Shown in pieces: positions 14,879-22,698 of a stretch of DNA of 35,178 bases. Origin of the DNA: an uncultured Oscillospiraceae bacterium (GTDB lineage: Bacteria; Bacillota_A; Clostridia; Oscillospirales; Acutalibacteraceae); assembly GCA_910587995.1 (NCBI GenBank), contig CAJUNS010000028.1:1-35178 (forward strand), written 5' to 3'. The stretch's first letter is position 1, and every line of letters starts with the position of its first letter. The translations under genes and the position numbers were made by a program. The notes beneath the pieces are model-generated. The model worked only from the letters and a program-made list of their open reading frames with translations. It did not search any database and was not told the DNA's origin.

Positions 14879-15251
14879 GTTCATCCTCCTGTTCTGGGGG
14901 CTCCGGCGGAATGTCCAGGTCGTGGAGCATTTTAGAGATGCTGGCCCCGTACTCAATGGAATCCGTAGCCTTGAAAATAAGCTCCGGCACATGGCGCAGC
15001 TTGAGCCTGCGGCCCAGCTCCCTGCGGATGTAGCCCGCCGCCGACTTAAGCCCCGCCGCCGCCTCCTTGGAGCGGTCCAGGCCCTCCACCGTGCTGATAT
15101 AGGCGGTGCAGTAGGAGAGGTCGTTGGTAACCTCTACCCGCACCACGCTTAAAAGGCACCCGGTAACCCGGGGGTCCTTAAGCTCCCGGAGAATGGCCGA
15201 GAGCTCCCGGCTTACGTCCTCGGTGACGCGTCCTAATTTGTGCCCTGGCAT
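14865..15251 (-). CDS. rbfA: 30S ribosome-binding factor A
   Basis: A 128-residue KH-like protein needed for late 30S maturation and 16S 5'-end processing. LGRVTEDVSRELSAIL at the N-terminus, LKDPRVTG and the C-terminal RHVPELIFKATDSIEYG are the family signatures. AAAAGGAGG precedes the ATG. It lies 15 bp after the small ORF that separates it from infB. Confidence 0.95.
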   Translation of the reverse strand: MPGHKLGRVTEDVSRELSAILRELKDPRVTGCLLSVVRVEVTNDLSYCTAYISTVEGLDRSKEAAAGLKSAAGYIRRELGRRLKLRHVPELIFKATDSIEYGASISKMLHDLDIPPEPPEQEDEHAGL

Positions 15252-15266
15252 GGCAGTCCCTCCTTT

Positions 15267-15425
15267 TCAGTCGTCTCCCCAGTTGATGTCCGCATCCGTA
15301 TAGTATTCGCCCCGGGCATATGCCCGTTGCGCTTTCCAGAGTGATATTCGCTCAAATAACGTGACCTTTGTAAAGTCAGGGTCCCACATCAACACAATTT
15401 TCTTTATCAGGCGCCAGATGATCAA
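15267..15425 (-). CDS. Unlisted 52-residue small ORF between infB and rbfA
   Basis: A TTG start at 15423-15425 overlaps the infB TGA. GGAGGAG lies 8 bp upstream of it, inside the end of infB. The predicted peptide begins MIIWRLIKKIVLMWDPDFTK and ends YYTDADINWGDD, stopping at 15267, just before the rbfA ribosome binding site. An internal ATG at 15389 would give a 40-residue form. The sequence has a hydrophobic/basic start and an acidic end. It looks like a coupled microprotein, but I do not recognise a family with certainty. Confidence 0.55.
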   Translation of the reverse strand: MIIWRLIKKIVLMWDPDFTKVTLFERISLWKAQRAYARGEYYTDADINWGDD

Positions 15426-17824
15426 TCCCGATACTCCTCCATCTCATAGGCCTCCAGCACGTCCCCCTGCTTGATGTCCACAAACCGCTCCAGGGTAATG
15501 CCGCAGTCGTAGCCATCAGCCACTTCCTTCACATCGTCTTTAAAGCGCCGCAAAGAGGCGATTTTGTCGTCCGCCACAATGATGCCGTCCCGGACCACCC
15601 GCACCAAAGCGCTGCGGGTAATTTTGCCGCTGGTTACATGGCCGCCAATGACCATGCCCACATTGCTGATCTTGTAGGTTTCCCGGCACTCGGCGCGGCC
15701 CAGGGCCACCTCCCGGTACTTGGGGGCCAGCATGCCCTTCATGGCGCTCTCAATCTCTTCGATGCAGTCGTAGATAATGCGGTACAGGCGCATGTCAACC
15801 CCGTCCCGCTTGGCGCTCTCCTCGGCCACCGCGTCCGGCCGCACGTTAAAGCCCACAATAATGGCATTGGAGGCGTTGGCCAGCATGACGTCGCTCTCGT
15901 TTACCGCGCCCACGGCCCCGTGGATGATGTGCACCCGCACCTCTTCGTTGGAAAGCTTCTCCAAGGACTGGCGCACCGCCTCTACAGAGCCCTGCACATC
16001 GGCTTTGACGATGATTTTCAGCTCCTTCATGTCCCCTTCCTTCATCTGCTCAAAGAGGTTGTCAAGGGTGACTTTGGTCTGAGCCCGGAAAGCTTCCTCC
16101 TTCTGCTCCGTCAGGCGCTGCTCCACCAGCTCACGGGCCAGGCGCTCGTCCGATACGGCGTTGAAAATGTCGCCGCCTACAGGCACATCGCCCAGGCCGG
16201 TAATCTCCACGGGCACCGAGGGTCCGGCCTCCTGCACCCGGCGGCCCTTGTCGTCCATCATGGAGCGCACCCGGCCCACCGTGGCGCCGGCCACAATAAT
16301 GTCTCCCGCTTTCAGGGTGCCGTTTTGCACCAGCACGGTGGCAATGGGGCCCATGCCCTTGTCCAGGCGGGCCTCAATCACCGTGCCCTTGGCCGCCCGG
16401 TCCGGGTTGGCCTTGAGCTCCATCATGTCGGCGGTAAGAATGATCATCTCCAACAGGTCGTTCATGCCCTCTTTGGTGTGGGCGGAAACCGGCATGCAGG
16501 GGGTGTCGCCGCCCCACTCCTCGGGCACCAGCTCATATTCCGTCAGCTGCTCCTTCACCCGGTCCGGATTGGCTCCCACCTTATCCATCTTGTTGATGGC
16601 CACAATAATGGAAACCCCCGCCGCCTTTGCGTGGTTGATGGCCTCCACGGTTTGGGGCATAATGCCATCGTCCGCGGCCACCACCAGCACGGCGATGTCC
16701 GTTACCTGCGCGCCCCGGGCCCGCATGGTGGTAAAGGCCGCGTGGCCTGGGGTGTCCAGGAAGGTTAGGTCGCGGCCGCCCACCTTGACCCGGTAGGCGC
16801 CAATGTGCTGGGTGATGCCGCCAGCCTCTCCCTCGGTGACATTGGAGTGGCGGATGGCGTCCAGAATAGAGGTCTTGCCGTGGTCCACATGGCCCATGAC
16901 CACCACAACGGGAGCCCGGCCCACCAGGTTGGCCGCGTCGTCCTCGCTGTCGTCAATAATCCGCTCCTCAATGGTGACCACCACTTCCTTTTCCACCTTG
17001 GCGTGGAATTCGTCGGCGATGAGCACGGCGGTGTCAAAGTCGATCATGTCGTTAATGGCGGCAAACACGCCCAGGCCCATAAGCTTTTTGATGACTTCCG
17101 GGGCGGAGACCTTCAGACGCAGGGCAAAGTCGCCCACGCTGATCTCCTCGGGCACCTCGATGGTAATGTGCTTGGCCTTGCGCTCCTGGGCGATGCGGCG
17201 CAAGCGCTCGGCCTCGGTCTCCCGTTTGCCCCGGCGCTGCTGGCCCCGCCTTTGCTGGCCCCGGCCCGGGAACTTCTGCTTGGTCACCACATTGTCCGTG
17301 CGGGAGCCCACCTTCTGGTCAGCCAGCCGGTCGTATTTCTCGCTGTATTTGTCGATGTTCACATTGGAGGTGCGGGTATCCACCACCCGGCGGGTAGGCT
17401 GTTTGGGCTCCTTCACCTCCTGGGCAGCGGCAGCCTGAGGGGGCTGCTGGGGCTTGGGGGCCTGGGGTTTGGCTCCGGCCTTGTCTGCCTGGCCGGGCCG
17501 GCCGCCCTGGGCCGGCTTTTGGGGAGCCTTCTCCTTTTTGTCCGTCCGGGGCTTCTTCCCGGCGGAGGCAGCCTCCGCCGCCGGCTGGGCGGCTGGCTCC
17601 GGCTGGGGCTCAGGCTTTTTCTCCCGTGCGGCAAAGTAGGCGTCAAAGTTCTCCACGCTCCGCCGCTGGGTAAACTCCTCCAGTACCAGGTCCAGCTCCT
17701 TTTCTTCCAGAGCTGTCATATATTTTTTGGGTTCCGGAAAATACTTGGCCAGGGTGTCGATCACCTCTTTGTTAGGGATCTCCAGGTCCTTGGCCACTTC
17801 CCGTACGCGGTATTTTATCATCAT
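15422..17824 (-). CDS. infB: Translation initiation factor IF-2
   Basis: An 800-residue GTPase that places fMet-tRNA on the 30S subunit and promotes subunit joining. An N-terminal IF2_N-type segment (IKYRVREVAKDLEIPNKEV) is followed by a long Ala/Pro/Lys linker (about 70-200) with a QQRRG repeat. A second IF2_N module (about 225-280) comes next. The GTPase has G1 GHVDHGKT (near 310), G3 DTPGHAAF and G4 NKMD. Domains II, 3 and IV follow to the end. The ATG at 17824 overlaps the L7Ae gene stop, with AAGGAGG 10 bp upstream; a second ATG follows at once. Confidence 0.97.
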   Translation of the reverse strand: MMIKYRVREVAKDLEIPNKEVIDTLAKYFPEPKKYMTALEEKELDLVLEEFTQRRSVENFDAYFAAREKKPEPQPEPAAQPAAEAASAGKKPRTDKKEKAPQKPAQGGRPGQADKAGAKPQAPKPQQPPQAAAAQEVKEPKQPTRRVVDTRTSNVNIDKYSEKYDRLADQKVGSRTDNVVTKQKFPGRGQQRRGQQRRGKRETEAERLRRIAQERKAKHITIEVPEEISVGDFALRLKVSAPEVIKKLMGLGVFAAINDMIDFDTAVLIADEFHAKVEKEVVVTIEERIIDDSEDDAANLVGRAPVVVVMGHVDHGKTSILDAIRHSNVTEGEAGGITQHIGAYRVKVGGRDLTFLDTPGHAAFTTMRARGAQVTDIAVLVVAADDGIMPQTVEAINHAKAAGVSIIVAINKMDKVGANPDRVKEQLTEYELVPEEWGGDTPCMPVSAHTKEGMNDLLEMIILTADMMELKANPDRAAKGTVIEARLDKGMGPIATVLVQNGTLKAGDIIVAGATVGRVRSMMDDKGRRVQEAGPSVPVEITGLGDVPVGGDIFNAVSDERLARELVEQRLTEQKEEAFRAQTKVTLDNLFEQMKEGDMKELKIIVKADVQGSVEAVRQSLEKLSNEEVRVHIIHGAVGAVNESDVMLANASNAIIVGFNVRPDAVAEESAKRDGVDMRLYRIIYDCIEEIESAMKGMLAPKYREVALGRAECRETYKISNVGMVIGGHVTSGKITRSALVRVVRDGIIVADDKIASLRRFKDDVKEVADGYDCGITLERFVDIKQGDVLEAYEMEEYRD

Positions 17825-18150
17825 ATGGCTGCATCCTCCTTCATTCGGTCCGTGTGTTCCATTTCCTTTTGCAGCGCCTGGGCAAAGCCCTTGTCGTTCA
17901 CCGAGACCACCCCGGCCCGCACGCCGCAGGCCCGGCCCAGCTCTACCATGCCGGCCGGCGCCCGCGCCGCCGGAATTCCCGCGCGCTCCGCTTCATACTG
18001 TAGATTTTTATAGGTCTTGGGGGAGATGTCCTCCGCCGCCAGCAGCAGCGCGGCCCGGCCTTCCCGGGCCGCGGCCCGGCAGGCGTCGAACCCGGCCTCC
18101 AGCCGGCCCGCCCGGCGGGCCAGCCCCAAGAGAGACAACAGCTTATTCAT
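17821..18150 (-). CDS. L7Ae/YlxQ-family RNA-binding protein
   Basis: A 109-residue ribosomal L7Ae/L30e/S12e-type protein, likely binding kink-turn RNA, as the YlxQ protein of the nusA-infB operon does. LLGLARRAGRLEAGFDAC at the N-terminus and the LLAAEDISPKTYKNL segment are typical. The start at 18150 is preferred over an upstream ATG because it begins with the family-typical NKLLSLLGLARRAG; it overlaps the rnpM stop. It sits between rnpM and infB exactly as in Bacillus. Confidence 0.88.
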   Translation of the reverse strand: MNKLLSLLGLARRAGRLEAGFDACRAAAREGRAALLLAAEDISPKTYKNLQYEAERAGIPAARAPAGMVELGRACGVRAGVVSVNDKGFAQALQKEMEHTDRMKEDAAI

Positions 18151-18445
18151 CCTGGGCCAATTCCCCCTCCAGCTTGTCATAAACTTCCTCCGGAATCCGG
18201 CAGGAGAACGCCCGCTCCAGCCGCCGGGCCTTCCGGGCCTTTTTCAGGCACTCTGGGTCCCGGCACAGGTAGGCCCCCCGGCCCGGCTTTTTCCCGGTGG
18301 GGTCCAGGCTGATCTCCGGGGGCGCGGCCGCTTCTTTGCCGGGCTCCGGCCTCTCGGGAGCCTTCACCACCCGGACCAGCTCCCGCTTGGGCTTCATCTC
18401 CCCGCAGCCGGTGCACATCCGCATGGGTATTTTTCTCTGGCGCAT
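18143..18445 (-). CDS. rnpM: YlxR/RnpM-family RNA-binding protein (RNase P modulator)
   Basis: A 100-residue DUF448 protein. IPMRMCTGCGEMKPKRELVRVV at the N-terminus and GRGAYLCRDPECLKKARK are the signature, with paired cysteines (C11, C14 and the CRDPEC pair). Family members bind RNA, and the Bacillus protein has been linked to RNase P. Here a longer than usual Pro/Glu-rich insert (about 30-50) separates the two motif blocks. It lies 35 bp downstream of nusA. Confidence 0.9.
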   Translation of the reverse strand: MRQRKIPMRMCTGCGEMKPKRELVRVVKAPERPEPGKEAAAPPEISLDPTGKKPGRGAYLCRDPECLKKARKARRLERAFSCRIPEEVYDKLEGELAQDE

Positions 18446-18480
18446 TCCCGCATCACTTCCCTTTCATGGGGATATTCCGG

Positions 18481-19566
18481 TCATTCTTCTCCGTAAAAGC
18501 CGCTTTCGGGCTTAATGTCAATCTTCCACCCGGTGAGCCGCGCGGCCAGCCGGGCGTTTTGGCCCTTGTTGCCAATGGCCAGCGAGAGCTGGCTGTCCGG
18601 CACGGTGACCCGGCAGGCCCGGGCTCCGTCCTCCGCCACCTCCACCGAGAGCACGGTGGCCGGAGACAGGGCGGCGGCAATAAAGGTCTGGGGGTCTTCG
18701 CTGTACTCCACAATGTCGATCTTCTCGCCGCCCAGCTCTTCCACAATCTCGTTGACCCGGGCGCCCCGGGCGCCAATGCAGGCGCCTACCGCGTCCACGT
18801 CCGGGTTGTGGCTTTGCACCGCCAGCTTGGTGCGGGAGCCCGCCTCCCGGGACACAGCCTTAATTTCCACGGTGCCGTCGTAGATTTCCGGCACCTCGGT
18901 CTCAAACATGCGCTTCACCAGGTCCGGGTGGGTTCGGGAGATAATGGCCTTGGGTCCCTTTTCGGTCTCCTTCACATCGACGACATACACCTTTATGTAG
19001 TCGCCTTCCTTTACATTCTCCTGGCCCACCTGCTCGTTTTTGGGCAGCACGGCCTCCGCCTTGCCAATGCGCAGGGAAAAAGCGCCGGTGCGGGGGTCCA
19101 CCCGCTCCACCAGGCCGCTGACCAGCTCCTGGTGCTTGCTCTGGAACTCCTGCATCATCTGGCCCCGCTCGCTGTCCCGAATGCCCTGGCGGATGATGTT
19201 CCGGGCGGTTTGGGCGGCCACCCGGCCAAACTGCTTGGTGTCCAGCTTAATGCCCACCGTGCCGCCCACCTCCGCTAGGGGAGAGATCGCCCGGGCGGCG
19301 TCCAGCCGGATTTCCCGCTCAGGGAACTCCACCTCTTCTACCACCTGCTTTTGCAAAAAGACCTCGAATTTCCCCTTTCCGGGGTCCACCTCAATCTCCA
19401 CTTCCTCGTTGCCGTAGTTGTTCTTGCAGGCCGTGGCAATGGCCTTTTTAATCTTATCCAGCATAAAGTCCACCGGAATGCCCTTCTCCTTCTCCAAGAG
19501 GGCCAGGGCCAAAAACAGCTCCTCGTTTCCCTGCTGCTCGGGTTCCTTTTTCTTCTTGCGTACCAT
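18481..19566 (-). CDS. nusA: Transcription termination/antitermination protein NusA
   Basis: A 361-residue protein that binds RNA polymerase and modulates pausing and termination. Domain order is the N-terminal RNAP-binding domain (about 1-125), S1 (about 130-200) and two KH domains (GACIGARGARVNEIVEELGG near 270 and SLAIGNKGQNARLAARLTGW near 335). As in most Firmicutes there are no C-terminal acidic repeats. The frame extends upstream but the ATG at 19566 (MVRKKKKEP) gives the family-normal length. AGGAG lies 12 bp before it, which is somewhat long. A 145-bp gap with a hairpin separates it from the GNAT gene. Confidence 0.95.
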   Translation of the reverse strand: MVRKKKKEPEQQGNEELFLALALLEKEKGIPVDFMLDKIKKAIATACKNNYGNEEVEIEVDPGKGKFEVFLQKQVVEEVEFPEREIRLDAARAISPLAEVGGTVGIKLDTKQFGRVAAQTARNIIRQGIRDSERGQMMQEFQSKHQELVSGLVERVDPRTGAFSLRIGKAEAVLPKNEQVGQENVKEGDYIKVYVVDVKETEKGPKAIISRTHPDLVKRMFETEVPEIYDGTVEIKAVSREAGSRTKLAVQSHNPDVDAVGACIGARGARVNEIVEELGGEKIDIVEYSEDPQTFIAAALSPATVLSVEVAEDGARACRVTVPDSQLSLAIGNKGQNARLAARLTGWKIDIKPESGFYGEE

Positions 19567-19608
19567 TTTTTGTAACCACTCCTCACAGGATGTTGTGATG
19601 TGCTGAAA

Positions 19609-19631
19609 GAGCCCCAACCGGGGCTTTTTAT
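19609..19631 (-). promoter_or_regulatory. Hairpin in the nusA leader, candidate attenuator
   Basis: AGCCCC-AACC-GGGGCT forms a perfect 6-bp stem with a 4-nt loop, 43 bp before the nusA ATG. On the minus strand a weak U tract (CTTTC) follows. On the plus strand TTTTT follows, but no plus-strand gene ends here. NusA is known to autoregulate by termination in Bacillus, so an attenuator is a reasonable guess. Confidence 0.4.
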
Positions 19632-19711
19632 CAAGATATATAGCTGGCCCAGGGATAAATCCGCCGGGCTTTTCCATATGGTCCGCCGCCGGGAAGTTTC
19701 CCCGCTCCCTT

Positions 19712-20146
19712 TTACGTCACCGTAAACTCTGTCCATTCCACCCGGTTGTAAACCATCAGGCTGTCCGTGGACCGCATGCCCAGCTTTTCGTAAAAAGCCA
19801 CGGCGTTTTCGTTGGGGCAGGTGTACATGATGATGTTTTCTTCGCCCCCCGCGGCTTCCAGGGCCCGGCCCATCAGCGCCCGGCCAATGCCCCGGCCGGT
19901 GTGGGTCCGGACCACGCCCAGGTCCGTGATAAAGAGCCAGTAGGCAAAGTCCGTAATGCCAAAGCACACGCCCAGCAGCTCTCCTGCGGAATCTCTGGCG
20001 GTTAGGGAGATGGGCACGCTTTTTACCAGGGCTGCCACCCGCTTCTCAAAGCGCTCCTTCGGGTACTGGGAGCCCAGGTCCGTCCGCTTTAAAAATGCCA
20101 CATACTCCTCCGGGCTGAGCCGCTCCCGCCGGATGCTGTAATCCAT
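19712..20146 (-). CDS. GNAT-family N-acetyltransferase
   Basis: A 144-residue acetyl-CoA-dependent acyltransferase fold. The acetyl-CoA pyrophosphate loop is seen as VVRTHTGRGIGRALMGRAL (about 78-96), followed by the MYTCPNENAVAFYEKLGM motif (about 107-124). The substrate cannot be deduced. AAGGAGG lies 7 bp before the ATG and only 12 bp separate it from rimP, so it is a true member of the operon. In the usual Firmicutes order rimP is followed directly by nusA, so this gene is an insertion. RimI-like modification of a ribosomal protein is possible but speculative. Confidence 0.9.
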   Translation of the reverse strand: MDYSIRRERLSPEEYVAFLKRTDLGSQYPKERFEKRVAALVKSVPISLTARDSAGELLGVCFGITDFAYWLFITDLGVVRTHTGRGIGRALMGRALEAAGGEENIIMYTCPNENAVAFYEKLGMRSTDSLMVYNRVEWTEFTVT

Positions 20147-20158
20147 GGCCGCGCCTCC

Positions 20159-20641
20159 TTACCAGCCGGCCTCGTCCAGGGCGCGGACCCAGGCCAGCTC
20201 CTTTTTCTCCAGGGTGACGCTGGTTTCTTCCTCCACCAGCAGCTCCAGCCGGTCTTCTCCGGCCTCCAGCAGCACCCCGTCCAGCTCCCGGGTTCCGTCC
20301 TCCAAAGGGCGGATGAGCCGGGCCCGGACCAGGCGGTCCCGATAGGCCTCAAAATGCCGGGGGCGGGTCAGCTTCCGGTTCAGCCCGGGGGAGGAGACCT
20401 CCAGCACATACTCCTGGGGCACCGGGTCCTCCCGGTCCAGCACCGGGTCAATGGCGTGGGACATGGCCACGCAGTCGTCAATGCCCACGCCGCCTTCTTT
20501 GTCAATGTAAAGGCGCAGCACCCACTCCGCGCCCTCTTTCTGGTACTGCACATCCCAAAGGTCCAGGCCCAGCTCTTGGGCCAGAGGCCCGGCCAGGTCC
20601 AGCACCTTTCCGGCCACGCGGCTTTTGTTTTCCGCTCCCAT
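20159..20641 (-). CDS. rimP: Ribosome maturation factor RimP
   Basis: A 160-residue protein that assists 30S assembly. GLDLWDVQYQKEGAEWVLRL, GIDDCVAMSHAIDPVLD and YVLEVSSPGLNRKL are the classic RimP signatures. The C-terminal Sm-like domain covers about 90-160. The ATG at 20641 is preferred over an upstream one because it directly follows an AAGGAGGGCGG ribosome binding region and gives normal length. It is the first gene of the long operon, with a clear promoter upstream. Confidence 0.95.
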   Translation of the reverse strand: MGAENKSRVAGKVLDLAGPLAQELGLDLWDVQYQKEGAEWVLRLYIDKEGGVGIDDCVAMSHAIDPVLDREDPVPQEYVLEVSSPGLNRKLTRPRHFEAYRDRLVRARLIRPLEDGTRELDGVLLEAGEDRLELLVEEETSVTLEKKELAWVRALDEAGW

Positions 20642-20715
20642 TTTGTTACCGCCCTCCTTACAAACGGAAAGAGCGGGTCGCCCCACTCTTTCATCCTCAG
20701 CCTATTTCTATCATT

Positions 20716-20745
20716 ATTATAGCACCCTATTCTTGAAAAAGTCAA
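20716..20745 (-). promoter_or_regulatory. Sigma-A promoter of the rimP-nusA-infB-ribF operon
   Basis: Reading on the minus strand, TTGACT (20745-20740), an 18-bp spacer and consensus TATAAT (20721-20716). It lies 75 bp before the rimP start. Confidence 0.88.
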
Positions 20746-20842
20746 GGGCTTTTCACAAGATTAGCGGCGTTTTGCCGCTGTTTTTTGGCGCGGCCCTAAG
20801 ATTTTCCGCCAGCGCTGCCCTGCCCGGCAGAGCCCGGGCTTT

Positions 20843-21382
20843 TTAGGCCTCCAGCTGGCGGGAGAGGAACATGGCCGCCGCCTTGGCGTTTTCCACTACC
20901 TCGCTGGTCACCCGGGGCGGGGTCTTCTCTCCCTTAAGCAGCATCACCGCGCCCATGGAGTCGCCGGAGGAGACCACGGGAAAAGCGGTTACCGCCGCTG
21001 CGGGAACCCCTTGGGCCGCCAGTACTGTATTCTCCCCGTTGGTCACAAAGCTTCTGCGGCCCTGCACCAGCTCGTCCATTTGGGGGGAGACCGGCTTGTG
21101 CAGCAGGTCCCGCTTCACCGGCCCCGCCACCGCGATAACCTGTTCGGTGTCGCACACGGCGGCGGCAAGGCCCGTCAGGTTCACCAGGGCCTCGGCATAG
21201 GCCTGGGCCAGCTGGGACATTTCCCCCACAGGGGAATACTTTTTCAAAATAACCCCGCCGGAAACGTCCGTGAAAATTTCCATGGGCATCCCCTCCCGAA
21301 TCTTCAAGGTCCGGCGGATCTCCTTGGGGATGACCACCCGGCCCAGGTCGTCAATGCGCCGTACTATACCAGTCGCTTTCAT
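20843..21382 (-). CDS. spoVT: Stage V sporulation protein T
   Basis: A 179-residue regulator matching SpoVT in length and order. An AbrB-type swapped-hairpin DNA-binding domain (1-53, GIVRRIDDLGRVVIPKEIRR) is followed by a GAF-like domain (about 55-179). In Bacillus it modulates sigma-G genes in the forespore. The ATG at 21382 has AAAGGGAG 7 bp upstream; an in-frame GTG further up is less likely. Presence of the gene is good evidence that this lineage forms endospores, or did so recently. Confidence 0.93.
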   Translation of the reverse strand: MKATGIVRRIDDLGRVVIPKEIRRTLKIREGMPMEIFTDVSGGVILKKYSPVGEMSQLAQAYAEALVNLTGLAAAVCDTEQVIAVAGPVKRDLLHKPVSPQMDELVQGRRSFVTNGENTVLAAQGVPAAAVTAFPVVSSGDSMGAVMLLKGEKTPPRVTSEVVENAKAAAMFLSRQLEA

Positions 21383-21487
21383 AAAACAGCTCCCTTTCAC
21401 ACAAAATACGGCCAGCTTGGAAGACGAAGCCGCGCTTCCCGCCGCCTCCCATTCCAGGCGGTCCTCCGCGCTGGCTTTTTACAGGGG

Positions 21488-21516
21488 TAGTATTTGCGCG
21501 ATTTTGGGGGTTATTC
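21488..21516 (-). promoter_or_regulatory. Candidate forespore (sigma-G/F type) promoter of spoVT
   Basis: On the minus strand GAATA (21516-21512), 17 bp, then AATACTA (21494-21488). This is close to the sigma-G pattern (GnATA, then CATnnTA). It lies about 100 bp upstream of spoVT. No sigma-A boxes as good are seen there. Confidence 0.4.
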
Positions 21517-21559
21517 TTTTTTCTGGATGGGAAGATTTTGCGAAAAGCTTCTTCCGCTT

Positions 21560-22612
21560 TTAGGCCCCGCAGGCGGATTTAAACTGGGTCCAGGCCTTCT
21601 CATGCTCTTCCAGGGCGTCCGCCGGAATGTTGCCGATCATCTCCCGGTTGGGATCGTCCGCAAAGCTCTCCGGCATGGTCAGGTAGCCGCGCATCTCCTG
21701 GGCAATCAGCGGGTCCGCGTCTTTGTTGGTGCAGTAATAGCCTAAAAATTCATAACACTGGGCGGAAATTTCCGGCCGCAGAATGTAGTCGATAAACTGA
21801 TAGGCCGCCTCCGGGTTGGGGGCGTTGGCCGGAATGAAATTGGCCATGACCCCGAAGCCCACCCCCTCCTTGGGGTAGACTACCTTCAGCTCCGGGTTGG
21901 CCAGCAGGGCCATGGTCACCTGGCTGGTGTACATCACCGCCGCGCCAATCTCGCCAGAGAGCAGGTCGTCCTGCAAATTGTCGTCCTTAATCAGCCGGAT
22001 GTTGGGAGCCAGCTCCCGCAGCTTCTCCCCGGCCCGGCGGATGGCCTCCAGGTCTCCGGTGTTGTAGCTTTCGCCCAGCACCTTCAAGGCCATGCCGTTA
22101 ATCACCCGGCCGCTGTCAATGACCCCCACGCTGTCCTTCAGGCTGGGGTCCCACAGATCCTCGTAACCGGTAATCTCCCGGTCCACCGCCTGAGGGTTGT
22201 ACACAATGGTCTGGACCCCGGCCCCATAGGGCACGGTGTACTGATTTTCCGGGTCGAAAAACTGGCTCTGGTAGGCGGGGTTGATGGAGCCATAGTGTTC
22301 CAGCTTGGCTGTGTCCAGCTTCTGGGCCAGACCCTCCTGGATCACCATCTCAATGATATAGTCGTCGGCCACCACCACGTCATAGACGCCGCCTTCGGCG
22401 GCTTCCAGCTTGGCCAGCATGGTTTCGTCGTAGTCAAAGTTTGTGTAGTTTACGGCAATGCCGGTCTCTTCGGTAAAGCTGTCCAGCACCTCCTGGGGGA
22501 ACATGGCCTCCCAGGTGAAAAGGACCAGCTCGGACTTGCTGGGGGCGGACCCGCAGGAGGCCAGGGAGAGCGCCAGCAGCAAGGCCAGCGTAAGAGATAG
22601 AATTTTTTTCAT
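21560..22612 (-). CDS. potD: Polyamine ABC transporter substrate-binding lipoprotein
   Basis: A 350-residue extracellular binding protein. The start MKKILSLTLALLLALSLASC is a lipoprotein signal with lipobox LASC and Cys20 as the acylated residue. The mature part has PotD features: VLFTWEAMFPQEVLDSF, YDVVVADDYIIEMV and VPYGAGVQTIVYN. The frame is open well upstream, but the ATG at 22612 has AAAGGA 9 bp before it and begins the signal peptide. It is the last gene of potABCD. Ligand choice between putrescine and spermidine is not clear from sequence. Confidence 0.93.
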   Translation of the reverse strand: MKKILSLTLALLLALSLASCGSAPSKSELVLFTWEAMFPQEVLDSFTEETGIAVNYTNFDYDETMLAKLEAAEGGVYDVVVADDYIIEMVIQEGLAQKLDTAKLEHYGSINPAYQSQFFDPENQYTVPYGAGVQTIVYNPQAVDREITGYEDLWDPSLKDSVGVIDSGRVINGMALKVLGESYNTGDLEAIRRAGEKLRELAPNIRLIKDDNLQDDLLSGEIGAAVMYTSQVTMALLANPELKVVYPKEGVGFGVMANFIPANAPNPEAAYQFIDYILRPEISAQCYEFLGYYCTNKDADPLIAQEMRGYLTMPESFADDPNREMIGNIPADALEEHEKAWTQFKSACGA

Positions 22613-22698
22613 GGGGGATCGTCCTTTCAAAAAAGAATAACAAAATGAATGGGGCGGGGAAGGGGTCCAGGCTAAAAGGAAGTCTTCGAAACTCTCCA

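Noticed and set aside
15638..18013. Large plus-strand open frames opposite infB and the L7Ae gene
   Set aside because: Low-complexity His/Leu/Gly-rich translations opposite a conserved gene, without ribosome binding sites. They are products of codon bias.
19609..19631. Terminator for a plus-strand transcript
   Set aside because: The T-run is on the plus strand, but no plus-strand gene exists between 11150 and 28243. A leader role for nusA is more sensible.
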